From the NCBI GenBank assembly GCA_002946415.1, contig NJPS01000054.1:124001-188000 (forward strand): 64,000 nt of DNA, read 5' to 3'. The notes beneath the pieces were generated by a model, which saw only the letters and a program-made list of their open reading frames with translations, did not search any database and was not told where the DNA came from. Below, in pieces: positions 22,363-34,077 of this stretch. The translations under genes were made by a program, and so were the position numbers. This DNA is from Rutstroemia sp. NJR-2017a BVV2 (taxonomy: Eukaryota; Ascomycota; Leotiomycetes; Helotiales; Rutstroemiaceae). Every line of letters begins with the position of its first letter. Position 1 is the first letter of the stretch.

Positions 22363-24326
22363 ATGGGAGGCGGTCCTGAATTTCCTTTGAATGCCTCGTC
22401 ACGAATCTCTCAGCTTCCTGAGAGTGAAGAATTTATTCAACACAGCAAACAGTCGTACCTCCGCGCAGTTGTTGACATGGGAAGGTAGGAGAACCCAAAC
22501 TCCTTTTTGTGGCAAACTTTTAAACTTTCTGAACTCGAAACTGTTCTGCCATATATCTCTACAGGCATATTCCCTCTCTAGGAGCCACTGCAGTGCATTA
22601 TCAAAGTGTAGCTAACACTACTTGTCCCTGAAGTAATGGCATCCGATTCTCAGTATCTGACTTATCACCTCCTACGTCTCGCATCCTTCCCACACTCCAT
22701 GTTCACCGCATTGATATATCCCTCTTCGATGCACAATTCGATCCGGGGACAGGTCGGCGCATCCCTATTCCTTCTCCGATAATTCAAGCCGTCATCGCTG
22801 CCCTTCTTCGGTTCCAGATTATATGTTCTGATCTTGGGGTTCCTGAAAATGCCATCCGCATCCTCGCTACCGAAGCGACGCGAACAGCCATCAATTCTCG
22901 TGAATTTCGCGAGGAAGTCAGAAGAACAACCGGCCTGACTATAGAAATGCTAGCGAAGGAAGACGAAGGAAAAGTGGGAGCACTAGGGATCGCGAGCAGC
23001 TTCTCTGATATGAAGGGTCTAGTCATGGATCTTGGAGGAGGTAGCACGCAGATCTCATGGATGGTAGTACAAGAGGGCATTGTTCGGACCAGTCCAAAGG
23101 GCGCCTTCAGTTTTCCATACGGAGCAGCAGCGTTAACTAGGATGTTGCAGGAGTTGACGGCTGGAAAGAGCAAAAATGACGCCCGAAAGGCAATAGCTAG
23201 GTTGCGCGAAGATATGACGAACGAATTTCTAGACGCATATCAGAAGCTTGAGATTCCCGAATGGCTTGTTGGAGAGGCTAGGAGTCATGGTGGTTTCCAC
23301 ATATATCTTTCTGGCGGCGGCTTCCGCGGTTGGGGCTATTTACTGCTATATCAGAGCCAGGTGCATGGCCATCATTATCCAATTTCACTTATTAATGGGT
23401 TTTCGGCTCAAAAGTCGCATTTTGAAGATACGGAGGCTTTGAAGAACGTAGCGAAGATGGCGCATCATATCTTCCGAGTTTCTGACCGGCGCCGTGCACA
23501 GGTTCCTGCAGTTGCTTTCTTAGTCAATGTTCTTGCTAACGCGTTACCGTACGGTATCAAAGAAGCCCATTTTTGCCAAGGTGGAGTTCGCGAAGGTGTT
23601 CTCTATCTCGAGCTTCCGCCGAATATACGCATGCAAAATCCACTCGAGGTGGCGACTGCACCATATGCGCGACCTTCTGCGGCGGGTATTGCCGATCTCT
23701 TGCTCTCCGCGATTTCTTCGCCTTCGAAAACTGATTCAAAACGATTTCCAGCATTGATAGGCACCTATGTACTCCGTGCTTTAGCCAATGTGCTCTACGT
23801 GCACTCGGTCATGTCCAAAGAAACATCCTCAACGGCAGCCCTCTATAGCACCAGCACAGGCTTATTATCAACGTCTCATGGTATCTCCCATTCAGACCGA
23901 GCACTTCTTGCACTGATGCTCGAAGAGAGATATTGGGGTGTGCTGCCGCCACGAGAGGTTGAATTCAAGAGCAGGCTAAGCCAAATCTTGACTACTGAAG
24001 CTGTATGGTGGACACGATACATAGGGAAAATCGGGTTTCTAGTAAGCACATTGTATCCTGCAGGGTTTATCGATCAGAATGCGCCCCGCGTAAAGCTTTC
24101 AGCGACGTGGAAAACAACAGACTTGGAGCTAGGAGTGATCGATGATGGCTTGAAGTTGACAATTTCTATCGAAAAGGTGAAAAATGATCCAATGAAATTA
24201 AAGGAAGCTTTGGAAGATGCAGTAGGAGTCATAAGAAAAGTTGGAAAGAGGAAAAATTGGATCGGGGGAAGAAACGGTTGGGGATTGAGTGTTGAGGTGG
24301 TTGTAGAAGAAGATCTACGGCCTTAG
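22363..24326 (+). CDS. RTG2: Rtg2-like Ppx/GppA phosphatase-family protein
   Basis: 604 residues. Exons are 22363-22484 and 22634-24326 (AG|T join giving MGSNGIRFSV). It has the actin-like ATPase fold of exopolyphosphatase/guanosine pentaphosphate phosphatases. The phosphate-1 loop is VVDMGSNGIRFSVSDL, EATRTAINSREFR follows, and the phosphate-2 loop is VMDLGGGSTQISW. Fungal members are called retrograde regulation protein 2, which in yeast relays mitochondrial status to Rtg1/Rtg3 and nitrogen/glutamate metabolism. The C-terminal half (from about residue 380) is less conserved and presumably regulatory. Cytosolic; no signal peptide. The symbol is by family resemblance rather than proven orthology. 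Confidence 0.88.
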
Positions 24327-24699
24327 GATAAAGCGCTGATTTGAGAAATTGCTGAATGTTTTCCACGTCTCAGGTTAGGCATAATCTTATCTTTGGAAAA
24401 ACTTTACGTTGCTGTTACTATCTAAGTGAGAACTAGCTCAGAATTAATCAGATTCGCTCGTCTGAGCACCAGCCCCAGCTATATCTTTTCTGGATATTGC
24501 ATATCAAATAAATCCCAAAACTGGCTATCAAGCCACCTCCAAACTCACAACAACTAATGGCTTCACACGAAGCTGGCGAAGGCACTAGGATCTAGATTCT
24601 TATCACTCACTTTCGCGTTGACGAGTTATGGCAAAATTTGCAAAGGATATTCATAGTTAGATATTCGATGTTAAGTGTGCTCTCACTATATCCTCAATT
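24327..24699. other. convergent 3' spacer
   Basis: 373 bp between the convergent Rtg2-like and NmrA-like genes. Nothing beyond AT-rich 3' UTR-type sequence is seen. Confidence 0.4.
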
Positions 24700-25633
24700 T
24701 CACTGTGTCATTTCTTTAATTCCCAAGAGATCATTATCCGTCTTTTCAAGTCGACCACCATACCCATTGAAAAAGAGAGCCACACAAAGATAAGAATACA
24801 AAGTAGACATGTCATAGGTTCCCTTCTCAAGATTTGAATCCGAATCAACTTTCAGTTGTCTAAGGTCAACATGCACTGGCTTCCATAACTTGCCCGGTGT
24901 GTGTTTCTTCACAATACCTAATAGTATGTTCTGCGAGACGACAGCATCATGAATGTATACAGCTCGGTTTTTCGTCTTCTCGTAGTTCTTTAAGACCCCA
25001 AGTACGGCTTTAGCGGCCGTGCTTACGGTCGTTGTGCTGAAGAGCTCGTCACCGCTGCCAAAAATTGTGGGCTTGTTCTGTGAAAGATCGAGGATAAAGT
25101 TGTGCTGAAAACCCCAGTCCAAGAATGCTGAATTGATAACATATGTATATGTCATCTCTGAGTCACAGGTTCTTTCCTCCAAATAGCAAATCACTTTGAG
25201 CTTGTTCTCGAAGATGGGAAGTTGTCGGACCAGCTTGTTCATAATGTCAAAGGAAAACTCGCTAGGGATAAAACGTTTGACTTTTGCAGCGACAGCAGCA
25301 TCGATAAGTTGTTTATGAACCGAGGCATCCGTTCCCATGCCGAATGTACAGATGACGGCATCCTGTCCTTTTAGGGCAACTGTAAGCCGTGCCAATGAAC
25401 CGTAGTCGACTTCCACAATTTTGACAGGCGTAGGAAAAGTGCTCTCAGATCCGACTCGCTTCAATGCTGTTACAATGAAGTCACCAGATTCGAGTAACAC
25501 GGCCATGATACTGGTGCCAAGGTTTCCTGTAGCCTATTCATCATTGTTAATCAGTAATCTATCAACCGATTTCTATTAAGTCGGATTGACAAATACATAC
25601 ACCAGCCAAAGCAACATGCTTGATTTTAATCAT
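24700..25633 (-). CDS. NmrA-like / isoflavone-reductase-type NAD(P) protein
   Basis: 288 residues. Exon 1 is very short (25633-25601, MIKIKHVALAG) and exon 2 is 25533-24700. Joining them restores the Rossmann signature LAGATGNLG (GxxGxxG), which would be lost if the gene began in exon 2. VDYGSLARLTVALKGQDAVI and RFIPSEFSFD are typical of NmrA/isoflavone-reductase relatives. The catalytic Lys seen in true isoflavone reductases may be K in ENKLKV. It is probably an NADPH-dependent reductase or an NADP(H)-sensing regulator; the two cannot be told apart here. Soluble, with no signal peptide. Convergent with the Rtg2-like gene. Confidence 0.85.
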
Positions 25634-26647
25634 GTGAAACGTGGTCTGGCGTACAAAGTAACGACTAAGTCACCGTGTTTGTAGACGGTCGTGTCAAAAG
25701 GTAATTGTGTAGATCTTTCAAAACAGAACATCGAGTATCACCGTGAGTTGAGGATCCGCTCAAACTATGAGTCTCGCGCCATCCATCGCTAAGGTTAGAT
25801 GAGAATATCTCCGAAGAAATCATTAACTAATGCTCGGGATCTGGTATCCTGTCGTTTTTAGGCTGCGAAATGGGTGCATCCCCTCAATCCACCCAAGCAG
25901 GTGGGACAGGGGTGGCACACACCCTATAGGGGCCTGTGACAGCTAATGGGCGATCCAACGGGTACCCACTAGGCATCACAGCCCACCCATGGGTTCCCCA
26001 CCCACCAGCTGGGTTGGGTGTCAGGTGGGTAGGTTCGCAACCTAGTCGTTTTACCACGCTTTTTTCTCTCTCCGAAGGTATAAAGTCATGTTTATTTGCA
26101 TAAGCGAGGAGATGCCAGAACTGGTGATGCTGTGGAACCATTTCAGTTTGATTTATGATCCGTGTTGTAAGTGATCGAGATCTGGTAAAAGACCAAGACT
26201 TTCGCGACCTGCAGCCTGCTTACAAACATACTTAGATGCAGAAACGAAAGTTTATGCAATGCAGAAGGAATGTCCTTATGAGCTGATGAGAGCATAGAAT
26301 GCAATGTTAGTTAGATACTGGTTAGATACACACCCATGTACTTGGTATAGAAAATCACAAAGCCGATTACTGTTTAAAGTTCAGGAGCAATATATGCTGC
26401 ATAATCGGAAAGTCTTTCAAGATCAATCGTCGATCTTGGTCCATCTCAATGGGTGGTTCTCTATTCGAAATATAATTGGTGGTATAGTATACACCAGGTA
26501 GGGGAACAATAAACGTCGAGAATACAGTGACTTATGTAAGCGAACCATCTATGTACAAGATAGAGATTATGGAGTGACCCAATGCTTAAACAATGGGCAG
26601 AGACTCGAGCTCCATACAATCAATCATCACAGATCGAGAGACTCATC
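25634..26647. other. spacer with decayed repeat, copy A
   Basis: 1.0 kb upstream of the oleate hydratase. The central part is the GGGTACCC-rich repeat listed separately. The rest is AT-rich without genes. In-frame ATGs at 26582 and 26648 mark the hydratase start. Confidence 0.4.
25859..26045. repeat. degenerate dispersed repeat, copy A
   Basis: Starts AGGCTGCGAAATGGGTGCAT and contains GACAGCTAATGGGCGATCCA, ACGGGTACCCACT, CCCACCCATGGGT and CCCACCAGCTGGGT. It is much more G/C-rich than its surroundings. A related copy with the same order of blocks lies at 28858-29070. Subterminal GGGTACCC motifs recall hAT-family elements, but no transposase or clear termini remain. Confidence 0.45.
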
Positions 26648-28408
26648 ATGACTCGAGCTTTTCCTCGACTGACTCGGCCATTGGGAGACCCCCAGCTGAC
26701 GAATGCGTATTTGATCGGAGGCGGCATCTCATCTTTGGCAGTCGCTGTTCATCTTATACACGATGCGAGTGTTCCACCTTCGCAAATACACGTCCTTGAA
26801 TCTGGATCAGGCCATTCTATGCCTGCCCGAGGATCTCCTGAGACAGGCTACATATTGGGCGCTGAACAGATGCTGAATTCAAGCTGTGTGTGTCTATATG
26901 ATTTACTTTCCATGGTACCGTCGTTGATAGATCCTACTCTTTCTCTGAAGCAGGAAATAGAGGATTTCAACGCTAGGCCGTCACGTAAAACTTACGCCAA
27001 TTCTCGAATCGTAGCAACTGGTGAGGGCGAACCGCAAATTTTAGAAGCTAAGGATCTGGGACTGAGAGAGAGCGACAAGCTTGATATCATCAAGCTATTG
27101 ACAACGCCGGAGAAGAAACTGAATGATTCGAAAGTCACGGACTACTTTGAGGAAGCATTCTTCAGGACAAACTTCTGGTTTATGTGGGCCACGATGTACG
27201 GGTATATATTATCTAGAAACAAAGGCTGTATTGCTAACTTCTTAAAAGGTTTTCATTCCAGCCATGGCACAGCGCGGTGGAATTTCGACGGTACCTTCAC
27301 AGATTCATTCTCGGCTTACCTCGGATAAGTACACTTGAGGGCCTACATCACACACCATTCAATCATTACGAGTCTATCATCTTGCCTATTCGGACTTATC
27401 TTGAAGATAAAGGTGTTGATTTCCAGCCTGGTACGCATTGTAAAAGTCACCTAGTTCCTCTATTTCAACTAAAACCATACAGATACTGAAGTCTTTAGAC
27501 TTTCTTTCGCCGAAGGTTCCGATATAGAAGTCGATGAAATTCATTTCACTAACAACCTTGTCCATGGATCACACCATGTGGAAAGTCCTGATGTGGTTTT
27601 TTTGGATCTTGATCCGACGATAGTTTCAAACTCGTTTGGCAACAACCGGTCTTCGTGTTTACCAAGCCAGTCGGTACATGAAGAAGTGAAATCACCTGGA
27701 AATGGCTGGAGCCTCTGGTCGTTCCTCTTCTTTTCGTCCCTTTTAAAAACTCCCCAAGCCTCTCAACTCGGTAACCCCAAAAACTTCTCTTCTCGAATAC
27801 AGGAGTCTTGTTTGTTGATGTTCACAGTAACTCTTCACAATCATGACTTCTTCAGGTTATTTGAGCAATGGAGCTCCAATAGCCCTGGTACAGGTGGACT
27901 AACAACGTTCAGGGATAGCAACTGGCTCTTGAGCATTATCATTCCCAACCAGCCGTACTTCAGTAAACAACCTAATAATGTCGACGTGTTCTGGGGATAC
28001 GCACTCTTCCCGGAGAAATCAGGCAACATCATCCAGAAGCCAATGGTTGAGTGCACTGGCCAAGAAATCTTAACTGAACTCTTAGGGCTTCTCAGCTTCC
28101 CCAAGGATAACATCTTGGTAAATGCCATCGTTGTTCCTCATTTGGCACCGTATGCTACAAGTCCGCTGCTTACGAGAACTCACCAAGATCGCCCACAAGT
28201 TATTCCTGAGGCGAGCGCGAACTTGGCACTGTTGGGTCAGTTTGTGGAAATACCGGAGGATGCTGTGTTTGCTATGGAGTATAGCGTTCGAGTGGCTCAG
28301 ACTGCTGTATTCAGAATGATGGGGCTGCAAAAGAAGCCGAAGGATATTCACAAAGGAGGCCGCGATATTATGACTCTAATAAAGGCTTTAAAGGCGCTCT
28401 TAGTTTAG
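26648..28408 (+). CDS. oleate hydratase (MCRA family), diverged
   Basis: 553 residues. Exons are 26648-27201, 27249-27430 and 27483-28408. Splicing brings together WATMYG and FSFQPWHSAVEFRRYLHRF, a hallmark of 10-linoleic/oleate hydratases, which add water to the cis-9 double bond of free fatty acids using FAD structurally. The N-terminal dinucleotide motif is NAYLIGGGISSLAVAVHLI. Later blocks fit the family: GTGGLTTFRDSNWLLSIIIP, VFWGYALFPEKSG, ECTGQEILTELLG, DRPQVIPEASANLALLGQF and EYSVRVAQTAVF. Odd points: the loop the family usually has as RGGR/RGNR reads LGAEQML here, and the usual GSMT strand reads LDPTIVSNSFG. It may be functionally altered. An in-frame Met at 26582 would add 22 residues. 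Cytosolic; no signal peptide. Confidence 0.85.
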
Positions 28409-30357
28409 CTTTACTTTAATGTCCGTTTGCTTTTGCTAATGGTGTATCCGAGTCGCATCTTTCACATGAACTTAATCAATGAATTCTTCGAAAATCATGA
28501 TCGCAGTAAGATTATCCATATAATAACCTGTCGTTGTAACCAAGGCGCCGATGATGCGTCAAGCAACAATATTCTACCAGTGTCTGGGGACTCTGGGCTT
28601 GTCGATCGTGACGGGGCTAGCATGTAAATAAAATAGGAAAATACATACGAAGTAGAGAGAACGAGCAGGCCGATGGCAGTACCTTGAGACAAACTAAACT
28701 CAGATCTCTCAGGCTAGGTTTGAATTTGTAGAGTGTAACAGCGACAGTTAGAGGTACGAAGGGGCTGAAAGACGCTAGAACAATTGCTAAAGATATCGTC
28801 GATGCTGTGTGGGTATTCAAATAACCCTAGTCCCCCAAAGATTCTGGACCTCTTTCTTTGGCTGCGGAATGGGTATGTATAGGTAGGCAATTCCAGTTGT
28901 TCAACCTACCCACGGGTACCCATAGTGAGATTCTCGAGCTGTCTTAGCCTATCTATAATCCAGCCTACCCAGCTAACCAATTATAGGTAGCATATACCAG
29001 AAGAGAATTTGTAACAGCTAATAGGCAGTCAATTTGTCCTTCAACCTACCCACCAGGTACCTATTAGTTATTATAATGTATTCATAAGAAACCTAACGCA
29101 GAGGTACCTTATACATTCGGTAGGTATATTCATAGCCCACTCTTACGTCAACTCTCTATTTTAGCTAATCACACGAAGCAGGTCTTGATTTCTTCGCTCG
29201 TCCGGACTAGAACTCCTCCAATATGGATAAATTCAGCAAAATATGGCGGCCATTCGAAGCCCAAACGTTGTACTTAAGTCTTTCCGTGAAGTATTCCGCT
29301 GTTGTTATAGGTGATATTCTCCATGATGATAGTCTGCAGCTGCCAGCTGTCGTACCTTTGGTTTCTTTTTCTTTATCTCCATAGCTGCCAATACTGGACA
29401 CCAACCTCTGCTCCTGTCGAATCACTCAAACTTGTGCTTTCAGAGCGCAAGCCATCTTGTGTGGCACCTCTGGTGGAAAGATTGAAAATCATATCAAGTC
29501 CCAGCCGATGGCACGCCAAATCATAACTGACGTGCTTCCTAATCAATATACTGATTTGGAACCTATTTTTGCCAACCCAGCAACTTATCAAGCTCTCTCT
29601 CATCTGCTCATCCCAAATTTGCATTTATCCGACCAATAAATCTTCCATCAGTCACGCCCAGCGCCTCTCCAGCTCTCAAACTATTCGTACGAATTGTCAC
29701 ATTTTTGACCCTCCATTACAAGCTAAAGCCAAAAACATATACTAAAACTATATTAATCGACTAGGACAATTTGTCACATGCAATTTCCCTACATGCATTT
29801 GCCAAAACTTCTCCTACACATGCAGTGTAACCTCTACCTTGCTTTGCAGCCACAACTGTAGAACTTGCATCGGACCAAATGAACTTGTTTCTCGAGATGC
29901 GGCATACAAACCACAGATTTAATTTTTGATTTGTAACGTGATACTTGCATTAGTTTGCTACAGCTTTTCTTGAATATCAGTTCGATTGAAGTCAATGTGT
30001 GCTTCGTGTTACGTTTTATATGCCATTTTTGTTGATGCCCAGCTCTGGGCTTACAGCCTGCTTGAAAGTCTCCTCGTTACAGCTTCCGAGTCGATTGCTT
30101 GTGATAATACTTCTTTCATCTACATTCATAGGGTTTGTCGTTAAGGTTTCTGACCAGTCACAAGATTTACGCCTTTTATAAATTTATCTAGTTCTGTGAT
30201 ATACGTACTCCTTGATGGTGCTCTATATAATATGTTCACTTTTACTCGAAATCTGTGCTTGTTCTCCAAAGTAGACACCACATTGACGAGACAGTTATAT
30301 CTGCGAACTACTCACAAGATAACAAAACTCCCAAACTCTTTTGACCTTCTCATCATT
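28409..30357. other. long spacer with repeat copy B and small relic
   Basis: 1.95 kb between two plus-strand genes. The minus strand 28820-28500 has two adjoining open frames rich in hydrophobic residues (ISLAIVLASFSPFVPLTVAV, then GLLVLSTSYVFSYFIYMLAP) that would need a frameshift or unseen intron to join. This could be a broken small membrane-protein gene. Repeat copy B is listed separately. 29130-30357 is AT-rich; nothing was recognised in it. Confidence 0.35.
28858..29070. repeat. degenerate dispersed repeat, copy B
   Basis: Starts TTGGCTGCGGAATGGGTATG and carries TCAACCTACCCACGGGTACC, then AACAGCTAATAGGCAGTCAA, then TCAACCTACCCACCAGGTAC. It matches copy A (25859-26045) block by block but is richer in A/T, with many positions where copy A has C or G. 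That is the pattern expected from RIP-type decay. The two copies bracket the oleate hydratase gene. Confidence 0.45.
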
Positions 30358-31152
30358 ATGGGAACTGCATCAAAAGTATGTTCTGTGATTCTTCGGTTGA
30401 TTGAATTGGCCTCAGCTGCCATTGTTGTCGGCATTTTAGGAAGATATCTTTCCATTTTAGCGGATGCCAATATCGATGCAGGCACCCGCATCATCTACAG
30501 CGAAGTTATTGCGGGTATCAGCCTCTTTTTCTCGATAATTCTTCTTCCACCGTTGATATACTCTTTCTATTTCTTCGCTCTCGACTTCTCCCTCTTCGTA
30601 TGTTGGATAGTTGCTTTCGCATTGCTCTGCAATGTAAGTTACATAAAATTCCAGGGGCCCACAATGCGTTTTATCAGGTTAAAAAGTCCTTACACATGAA
30701 AATACAGCTCACTGGATCACGCGGATGCGATGCATACTGGTATTGGAACTCCTGGGGATACTACTGGGGCAGATATTGGTACACTGTTCCGCTCAATACG
30801 GTTACACAGTCTATTGTTGGAACAGCCGGATGTGCACAATGGCGAACAACTCTTGCCTTCAGTTTCGTTGGGGGTTGTTGCTGGCTTCTCAGTTCATTCG
30901 TGGTAAGTTAAACCCTTCCTGCCAGTGAGCCCCCAGTGCCGAAAGAATCATCCACTTAGAAAATAACAATAGGGGTTGTATGTATGCATGAACTATCCCA
31001 AGGAGAGATATCATGACGATGAGAGAAGCACTGTGTCTTTGTTAACCGGGAAATTTACACGGTTTCGGCGCAAACACAAGCCTGGATCTACGGCTGTCGT
31101 TACTGAAGACAATACTCATCCCTCGGCTGATGCTGCTAAGAATGAAGTCTGA
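30358..31152 (+). CDS. MARVEL-type four-helix membrane protein
   Basis: 216 residues. Exons are 30358-30633, 30708-30902 and 30973-31152, all phase 0. Four membrane segments are visible: about residues 9-33, 42-66, 68-92 and 132-158. Between TM3 and TM4 is a Cys/Trp/Tyr-rich extracellular loop (GCDAYWYWNSWGYYWGRYWY) typical of fungal MARVEL/Nce102-like proteins. The 60-residue cytosolic tail is polar and basic (KFTRFRRKHKPG). Such proteins sit in the plasma membrane and help organise lipid-protein domains; a precise role cannot be assigned. The start at 30358 gives TM1 directly. An upstream in-frame Met at 30196 would add a stretch without protein-like features. Confidence 0.75.
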
Positions 31153-31945
31153 GGGCCACTTAATTTGGCACCATTCTTTGTAGATATCTTCTTGGTGGTG
31201 CGCTGGTGATGGAATTCCAACTTCTGGGGGCTACATCTCAGGGACCGGGTGAAGAGAGCTGGATCGATTATGTGTAATGAAATTGTTGCTTGCGATATTA
31301 AGGTGGCCTGCTGCGTTAACACTCGACTCGCTGAAATAGGTGGCTGACTTTAAATCACGTTAACATAGTTTTCCTACAGTATCTCAATATATTGTCTGGG
31401 ACGGTACTTGAAGTTTTTGCTGAGTGTTCAGTGCTGGAGCTTCCATTGTGGAAGCCGTAATGTGACCAAAGTTAAGTGTAGAAATAATAGAATAAAGGTG
31501 TGAATAAATAACGTACGGTGAAGTTTTTCCAATGAATGCGACAAGTGAAGAGGAATGCACTCAAAGAATAGATCTCGATGCGGGCGCTAGGAAGGCCAAA
31601 CTCGCGGTTGGTGCTTCTTAAAACGGCGATGAGCTTGCTCGATAAAGGAGTCCAAAACCTTAATCCTCGAGAAAAGTTCGGGTATAAAAAAAAAATGCTT
31701 GCGCATTAGAAATCAAATAATAGCTGTTTTCAGAAATCTGTGGTGCCTCGTATGTAAAGTTATCTGACAAGCCAAAATGTGCTCGGGTTGTATTATATAG
31801 TCCTGAGTCTCCCTAGCATACATATATCTTTTTTCTAATCACAAGATTCACAACACTTATTTCGCAACTCAAATTAAACATTAAATTACTTCTACATCCA
31901 AATTACATTCTTCCTTTCACGTATGGACTAGTTACTCAATTCAAT
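31153..31945. other. promoter region of the lysophospholipase gene
   Basis: 793 bp. TATATAG-type sequence lies near 31795 and AT-rich leader DNA precedes the ATG at 31946. No gene was seen. Confidence 0.35.
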
Positions 31946-33961
31946 ATGAAGAGTATATACACCTTTCTCCACTTCGTTACCGTCATTACCGTTTCTCACG
32001 GAGGTAGATTGCCACAACCACCATGCTATTCTTTAGATTAAATTGCTGACATTTGCCTCTAAGCCAGTGTCTCCGCCCCTGGAGACTCTGTTGCTGAAGA
32101 AAGTTTCGTAATTGGAGCTACTGTTGCTACCAAGCGAGGTGCCCCTGATTCTCCAACCGGGGGATATGCACCAGGGAATGTCGATTGTCCTTTAGATCGC
32201 CCCATGATACGACCTGCTTCTGCCTTATCTTCTGAAGAGACTGAATGGCTTTTGCTTCGAAGAAACAAGACAATTGCACCAATGATCTCATTCCTCGATC
32301 GAGCAAACATATCTGGATTCAATGCGTCGGATTACATCGTAAAGGCTTCCAACGATCCAAAGATTCTGCCAAACATCGGAATCGCAATATCAGGCGGGGG
32401 GTACAGAGCAATGTTAAACGGTGCTGGCTTCGTCGCTGCTGCAGACAGTCGAACAAAGAATTCTACAAATGTGGGCGGAATTGGTGGCCTCCTGCAATCT
32501 ACAACATACTTGTCGGGTCTTTCAGGCGGTGCTTGGCTGGTCGGCTCGATCTATATAAACAACTTTAGTACTGTCACTGCCTTAAGCGACGGTAGCTCTG
32601 GCTCATCTGTGTGGCAATTTGGCAACTCAATTCTTAAAGGTCCTGAATCAAGTGGATTTTCAATCACAAACACCGCGGACTATTACAATGTTCTTGTTGA
32701 TGATGTCGACTCAAAGTCAGCAGCAGGATACGAGACTACAGTAACTGATTATTGGGGGCGTGCTTTGTCCTTTCAACTCGTCAATGCCTCTAATGGTGGC
32801 CCAGCGTATACCTTTTCGTCAATTGCACAGGACGAAACGTTTCTCAGTGGCGACAGTCCATTTCCAGTTTTGGTTGCTGATGGTCGCGCGCCTGGAACCA
32901 CGCTTATATCTTTGAATTCGACTGTCTATGAGTTCAATCCATTTGAACTTGGTTCATGGGATCCTACGACCTACGGTTTTGCCCCCCTAAGCTATATCGG
33001 TTCTAATTTTTCCAGTGGGGTCATACCACCACAATTATCTTGTGTTCGTGGCTTTGATCAAGTCGGCTTCGTAATGGGCACCTCATCCTCTCTTTTTAAC
33101 ACATTCCTTATCTACATCAATGCGACAAGTATACCTGACTTTTTCAATGAAGCTATCACATCAGTTCTAGAACAGGCTGGCTCGGAGCAGAATGACATTG
33201 CTCTATTTAAGCCCAACCCCTTTTTCGGCTACAATAATGAAACAAACGAGAATTCTCAATCTGTCGAATTAACTCTGGTGGATGGTGGAGAGGATGGGCA
33301 AAATATCCCGCTGTCTCCTCTTATTCAGCCATTCCGAGCGTTGGATGTCCTATTTGCCGTCGATTCCTCTGCAGATACAACTTTCTATTGGCCTAATGGC
33401 ACCTCTCTTGTGGCAAGCTACAGAAGGTCATTGAACATCACACTCGAAAATGGAACAGTTTTTCCATCCATTCCTGACCAAGACACCTTTATAAACCTGG
33501 GATTGAATAATCGTCCTTCCTTCTTTGGCTGCAACGCAAGTAACCTTACAGGCGAAGCTCCTCTCATTGTATATATACCTAATGCGCCATACTCTCTTCA
33601 ATCAAACTTTTCTACATTCAAGCCAACTTACAATGACACCGAACGAAATCAAATGATTCAGAATGGTTACAATATCGCTACTCTGGGCAACGGCACTGTG
33701 GACAGCGAGTGGCTTACATGCGTAGGGTGTGCAGTCATAAGCAGGAGTTTATTTAAAACACGCACAGCGGTCCCAGCTGCTTGTGTAGCCTGCTTCGATA
33801 GGTATTGCTGGAATGGAACGTTGAACTCTACTTTACCACAAAGCTATGAGCCGTTATCCCTCTTAAAGGTTAGTACTGGGAACGGGGATGGAGTTTTCAA
33901 TATGGTCTCCAAGGTAGCTGTTCTTTTCACAGTGCTTTCTGCCTTTGCAAATCTGGTCTAA
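31946..33961 (+). CDS. lysophospholipase / phospholipase B, secreted and GPI-anchored
   Basis: 651 residues. Exons are 31946-32003 and 32064-33961. Exon 1 encodes the signal peptide ([19 protein letters not shown]). The catalytic core shows [13 protein letters not shown] (S129 and R134, oxyanion/Arg finger motif), the nucleophile elbow [10 protein letters not shown] (S173) and the catalytic Asp in [14 protein letters not shown] (D426). This is the cPLA2/PLB dyad. Many N-glycosylation sequons and a hydrophobic C-terminus after a Ser/Gly/Asn stretch ([18 protein letters not shown]) point to a GPI-anchored cell-surface enzyme. It removes fatty acyl chains from phospholipids and lysophospholipids, for nutrient supply or host membrane attack. 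It ends 116 bp from the convergent secreted-protein gene. Confidence 0.93.
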
Positions 33962-34077
33962 GTCACTATGTGCATGCACCTGGAAGAGAGATAATTGTTT
34001 TTGGTTGGGATCTTTCGAACTCATATTCTAGTTAAAATCGTGTCTCTAAAAAAAGCTCTAATAATACATCATTCCCT

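Noticed and set aside
28082..28351. Antisense frame in the oleate hydratase third exon
   Set aside because: The sense strand carries clear family motifs; the antisense has none.
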